Shown here in pieces: positions 14,038-15,696 of a stretch of 15,696 nucleotides of DNA (positions are counted from its first letter, which is position 1; each line of letters begins with the position of its first letter). The DNA is from an uncultured Flavobacteriales bacterium (GTDB taxonomy: Bacteria; Bacteroidota; Bacteroidia; Flavobacteriales; Crocinitomicaceae): NCBI GenBank assembly GCA_946479125.1, contig CAMLET010000012.1, forward strand, positions 1 through 15,696. Direction: 5' to 3'. The translations under genes were made by a program, and so were the position numbers. The notes under the pieces are model-generated. The model made no database searches, had not been told where the DNA came from, and saw only the letters and a program-made list of their open reading frames with translations.

Positions 14038-14481
14038 ATGGATTCACTAGATCAAAACCTTAACCTGAAGTCAGGTTCAGTTGAAGTTACGGATAGCGTA
14101 AAACAACATTTATTAACTACAGCTAGCTGGACTCGTTTTCTAGCAATTATCTCATTTGTCTTTGTTGGATTGATGGGAATTGGGTCATTATTCGCTCTTA
14201 TAGCTGCTTTAGTTACTGGGGTAGGCGTCGTAATGTTAATGGCGTTGGTTTATGTAGGATTAACGGTAGTGATGATCTTCCCTGGGCTTTATTTGATTCG
14301 TTACGCAATGAGTGCGGAGAAAGGATTGAACTCAAACAATCAAGGTGAATTTGAGGTCGCAATTGAAAACCTGAAATCATTTTTCAAGTTTGCTGGAATT
14401 TACACGATTGTAGTTATTGGACTCTACATCATTATGATGATCATTGGTTTCGGTTCTTTTGCTACAATGGGAAGATTCTAA
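14038..14481 (+). CDS. Small membrane protein, DUF5362-like
   Basis: This 147-residue protein has three hydrophobic segments at about residues 33-58, 62-88 and 116-140. Each is long enough to span the membrane. The cytoplasmic N-terminal part (1-30) leads into SVKQHLLTTASWTRFLAIISFVFVGLMGIGS. That opening, and the later ENLKSFFKFAGIYTIV segment, are typical of a Bacteroidota family I recall as DUF5362; family membership is from memory. No catalytic residues stand out, and the function is unknown. The ATG at 14038 has no Shine-Dalgarno sequence, only an AT-rich leader. The gene is bracketed by copies of one palindromic repeat in opposite orientation, and the downstream copy doubles as its terminator. 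Confidence 0.72.
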   Translation: MDSLDQNLNLKSGSVEVTDSVKQHLLTTASWTRFLAIISFVFVGLMGIGSLFALIAALVTGVGVVMLMALVYVGLTVVMIFPGLYLIRYAMSAEKGLNSNNQGEFEVAIENLKSFFKFAGIYTIVVIGLYIIMMIIGFGSFATMGRF

Positions 14482-14503
14482 GACTATAAAAAACTTATAA
14501 CAG

Positions 14504-14549
14504 AAGAGGAAGGTAACTGAGCGTAGTCGAAGTTCTTTCCTCTTTTTTT
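14504..14549 (+). terminator. Terminator built from palindromic repeat copy B
   Basis: AAGAGGAAGGTAACT (14504-14518) pairs with AGTTCTTTCCTCTT (14531-14544) with one bulge and one wobble. A run of T bases (14543-14549) follows. The loop and inner arms carry AACTGAGCG and AGTCGAAGTT, the same repeat core as 13916-13957 but inverted. It should end the DUF5362-like transcript. On the other strand no T-run follows, so it is not clearly bidirectional. Confidence 0.7.
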
Positions 14550-14587
14550 ATGAATAATAAAACGATCAACCCATTGCGGATTTGCTG

Positions 14588-14989
14588 CTATTTCATCAAT
14601 TCCATCATATTCTCAGGTTTTGATAATGGTGTAAATCCAAATTGACGATACAAGTTATGTGCGTCTCTTGTTGCCAGACGTATAACTGGAATTTCTTTTA
14701 AAACTTCGTGATCAAGAATGAACTCCATCAATTGTTTGGAATATCCCTTTCCACGATGTTCAGGAATAATGAACACATCCATCAAATAGGCAAATTGTCC
14801 ATAGTCAGTCACCATTCGCGCATAACCGATTTGTTCTTCGTTGAGATAAACACCAAAGTTCAGCGAGTTATCAATCAATACCTGCATTTTCTCTTTTGTT
14901 CTGCCTTCTGCCCAATAAGTTTGAGACAGGAATCCGTTGATGAAATCAAGATTGAGAAGTCCTTTGGATGTTGATATTGAAATTTCCAT
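14588..14989 (-). CDS. GNAT-family N-acetyltransferase
   Basis: This 133-residue cytoplasmic protein is predicted to transfer an acetyl group from acetyl-CoA to an amine. The cofactor-binding motif A is clear: YLMDVFIIPEHRGKGYSKQLME (68-89), with R79-G80-x-G82 on the pyrophosphate loop. Motif B follows as LATRDAHNLYRQFGFTPL (105-122). The N-terminal FLSQTYWAEGRTKE (20-33) and GYARMVTDYGQFAYL (55-69) match a common small GNAT subgroup. The acceptor substrate cannot be told. It converges on the DUF5362-like gene and is divergent from the aminotransferase gene, with only 35 bases between the two start codons. Its promoter box appears to end five bases before the ATG. Confidence 0.88.
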   Translation of the reverse strand: MEISISTSKGLLNLDFINGFLSQTYWAEGRTKEKMQVLIDNSLNFGVYLNEEQIGYARMVTDYGQFAYLMDVFIIPEHRGKGYSKQLMEFILDHEVLKEIPVIRLATRDAHNLYRQFGFTPLSKPENMMELMK

Positions 14990-14994
14990 GATTC

Positions 14995-15011
14995 TAAAAT
15001 TACAACTTTTG
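14995..15011. promoter_or_regulatory. Overlapping divergent promoter boxes
   Basis: For the GNAT gene, TAATTTTA (minus strand, 15002 down to 14995) matches TAnnTTTG with one mismatch and ends five bases before its ATG. For the aminotransferase gene, AACTTTTG at 15004-15011 on the plus strand matches with one mismatch and ends 13 bases before its ATG; the TACAACTTTTGC context resembles TATAACTTTTGC at 5821-5832 in front of the MepA-like gene. The two boxes abut, so the two genes may not be transcribed at the same time. Confidence 0.38.
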
Positions 15012-15024
15012 CTAACTTCATCTC

Positions 15025-15696
15025 ATGAAAGAAAACTTCTTACTTCGTTCGGATATTACATTCTTGAATTTTGGATCTTTTGGTGCTTGTCCGAAACCTA
15101 TTTTTGATAAATACCAGCAACTTCAAAAAGAAATGGAAGCTGAACCCGTTCAGTTTATAGTGTACAATGGACCAAAATTACTGGCTGAAAGTCGAAAGCG
15201 TTTGTCAGAATTTCTGAGTTGTGATCAAAACGATCTGCTTTACATTCCGAATCCGACGTATGCGGTTAACTTGGTAGCGAACAGTTTGGATCTGAAGTCT
15301 GGCGATGAAGTACTTTCTACAAACATTGAGTATGGTGCGTGCGACAAAACATGGAAGTTCTATTGTCAGGAAAAAGGTGCGAAATATATCATGCAACCAA
15401 TTACACTTCCGTTGAAATCGAAAGAGAAGTTTCTGGAAGAGTTTTGGAAAGGTGCAACAGAGAAGACAAAGTTGGTTTTCATTAGCCAAATTACTTCAGC
15501 TACGGGATTGATATTACCGGTTGCGGAAATTGTTCAGGAAGCCAAACGAAGAGGGATTTTGAGTTTTGTTGACGGAGCTCATGTTCCGGCTCATATCGAT
15601 TTGAAGATAGATGAACTGGGAGCCGATTTCTATACAGGCGCCTGCCACAAATGGATGATGACACCTAAAGGTTCTTCTTTTTTACACGTGAAGAAA
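15025..15696 (+). CDS. Class V aminotransferase-fold PLP enzyme (isopenicillin N epimerase-like), partial
   Basis: The first 224 residues are present and the frame is still open at the window edge. The sequence starts MKENFLLRSDITFLNFGSFGACPKPI, close to the LNHGSFGACP opening of the isopenicillin N epimerase-like group of class V PLP enzymes. PLP-site features follow: ATGLILPV (159-166), the D183 that contacts the pyridine nitrogen with H186 in FVDGAHVPAH, and K209 in TGACHKWMMTPKG, the predicted Schiff-base lysine. No substrate can be assigned; family members include epimerases, cysteine desulfurase-like and lyase enzymes. A beta-lactam role is not implied. It is divergent from the GNAT gene. 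Confidence 0.9.
   Translation, partial: MKENFLLRSDITFLNFGSFGACPKPIFDKYQQLQKEMEAEPVQFIVYNGPKLLAESRKRLSEFLSCDQNDLLYIPNPTYAVNLVANSLDLKSGDEVLSTNIEYGACDKTWKFYCQEKGAKYIMQPITLPLKSKEKFLEEFWKGATEKTKLVFISQITSATGLILPVAEIVQEAKRRGILSFVDGAHVPAHIDLKIDELGADFYTGACHKWMMTPKGSSFLHVKK

Noticed and set aside
15205..15489. 94-codon minus-strand open frame inside the aminotransferase gene
   Set aside because: The plus strand encodes a conserved PLP enzyme without interruption, so this is an antisense shadow.
1..15696. CRISPR array, prophage, transposon, anti-phage defence system or biosynthetic cluster
   Set aside because: No spaced direct repeats, transposase, integrase, nuclease-effector or synthase signatures were seen. 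The isopenicillin N epimerase-like enzyme is a broad family and does not imply antibiotic synthesis.

Overview
The window looks like chromosomal DNA from a member of the Bacteroidota, most likely order Flavobacteriales and possibly near Fluviicola/Crocinitomicaceae (inference). The reasons are low to moderate GC, a type IX secretion (T9SS) sorting domain, promoter boxes of the TAnnTTTG type, weak or absent Shine-Dalgarno sequences, and typical flavobacterial families (delta-60 repeat protein, DUF5362-like membrane protein, ECF sigma factor with a non-zinc anti-sigma). I see no transposase, phage gene, tRNA, rRNA or CRISPR array. No gap between genes exceeds about 200 bases.

Layout. Positions 1-229 (-) hold the start of prfC (release factor 3), divergent from a small secreted protein (354-794). 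A T9SS delta-60 protein (797-2290, -) converges on that gene. A leftward operon follows, transcribed from 5179 down to 2382: a RimB-like retropepsin-fold protein, RimK glutamate ligase, an AstE/aspartoacylase-like zinc hydrolase and a small SPOUT RNA methyltransferase. It is divergent from rplS (ribosomal protein L19), which has a strong terminator. Next on + are a MepA-like murein endopeptidase lipoprotein and a secreted M28 peptidase. On - there is a cell-envelope set: a DcrB/PsbP-like lipoprotein, a secreted thioredoxin-fold protein and a secreted SRPBCC-domain protein. On + follow an ECF sigma factor with its membrane anti-sigma partner, a DEAD-box RNA helicase, peptidase T and a DUF5362-like membrane protein. 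The window ends with a GNAT acetyltransferase (-) divergent from a class V aminotransferase that runs off the end.

How the genes work together. Most are housekeeping genes for translation (prfC, rplS, rimK, SPOUT methyltransferase, helicase) or envelope and peptide turnover. The most coherent system is rimB-rimK-AstE-like-trmH beside rplS. It looks like a module that adds, and perhaps trims or regulates, glutamate tails on ribosomal protein, packaged with an RNA methyltransferase. Other points worth a second look are a long inverted repeat directly upstream of the T9SS gene, dispersed palindromic repeats flanking the DUF5362-like gene in opposite orientation, an AT-rich repeat shared by two intergenic regions, and promoter boxes so close to start codons that several transcripts may be nearly leaderless.
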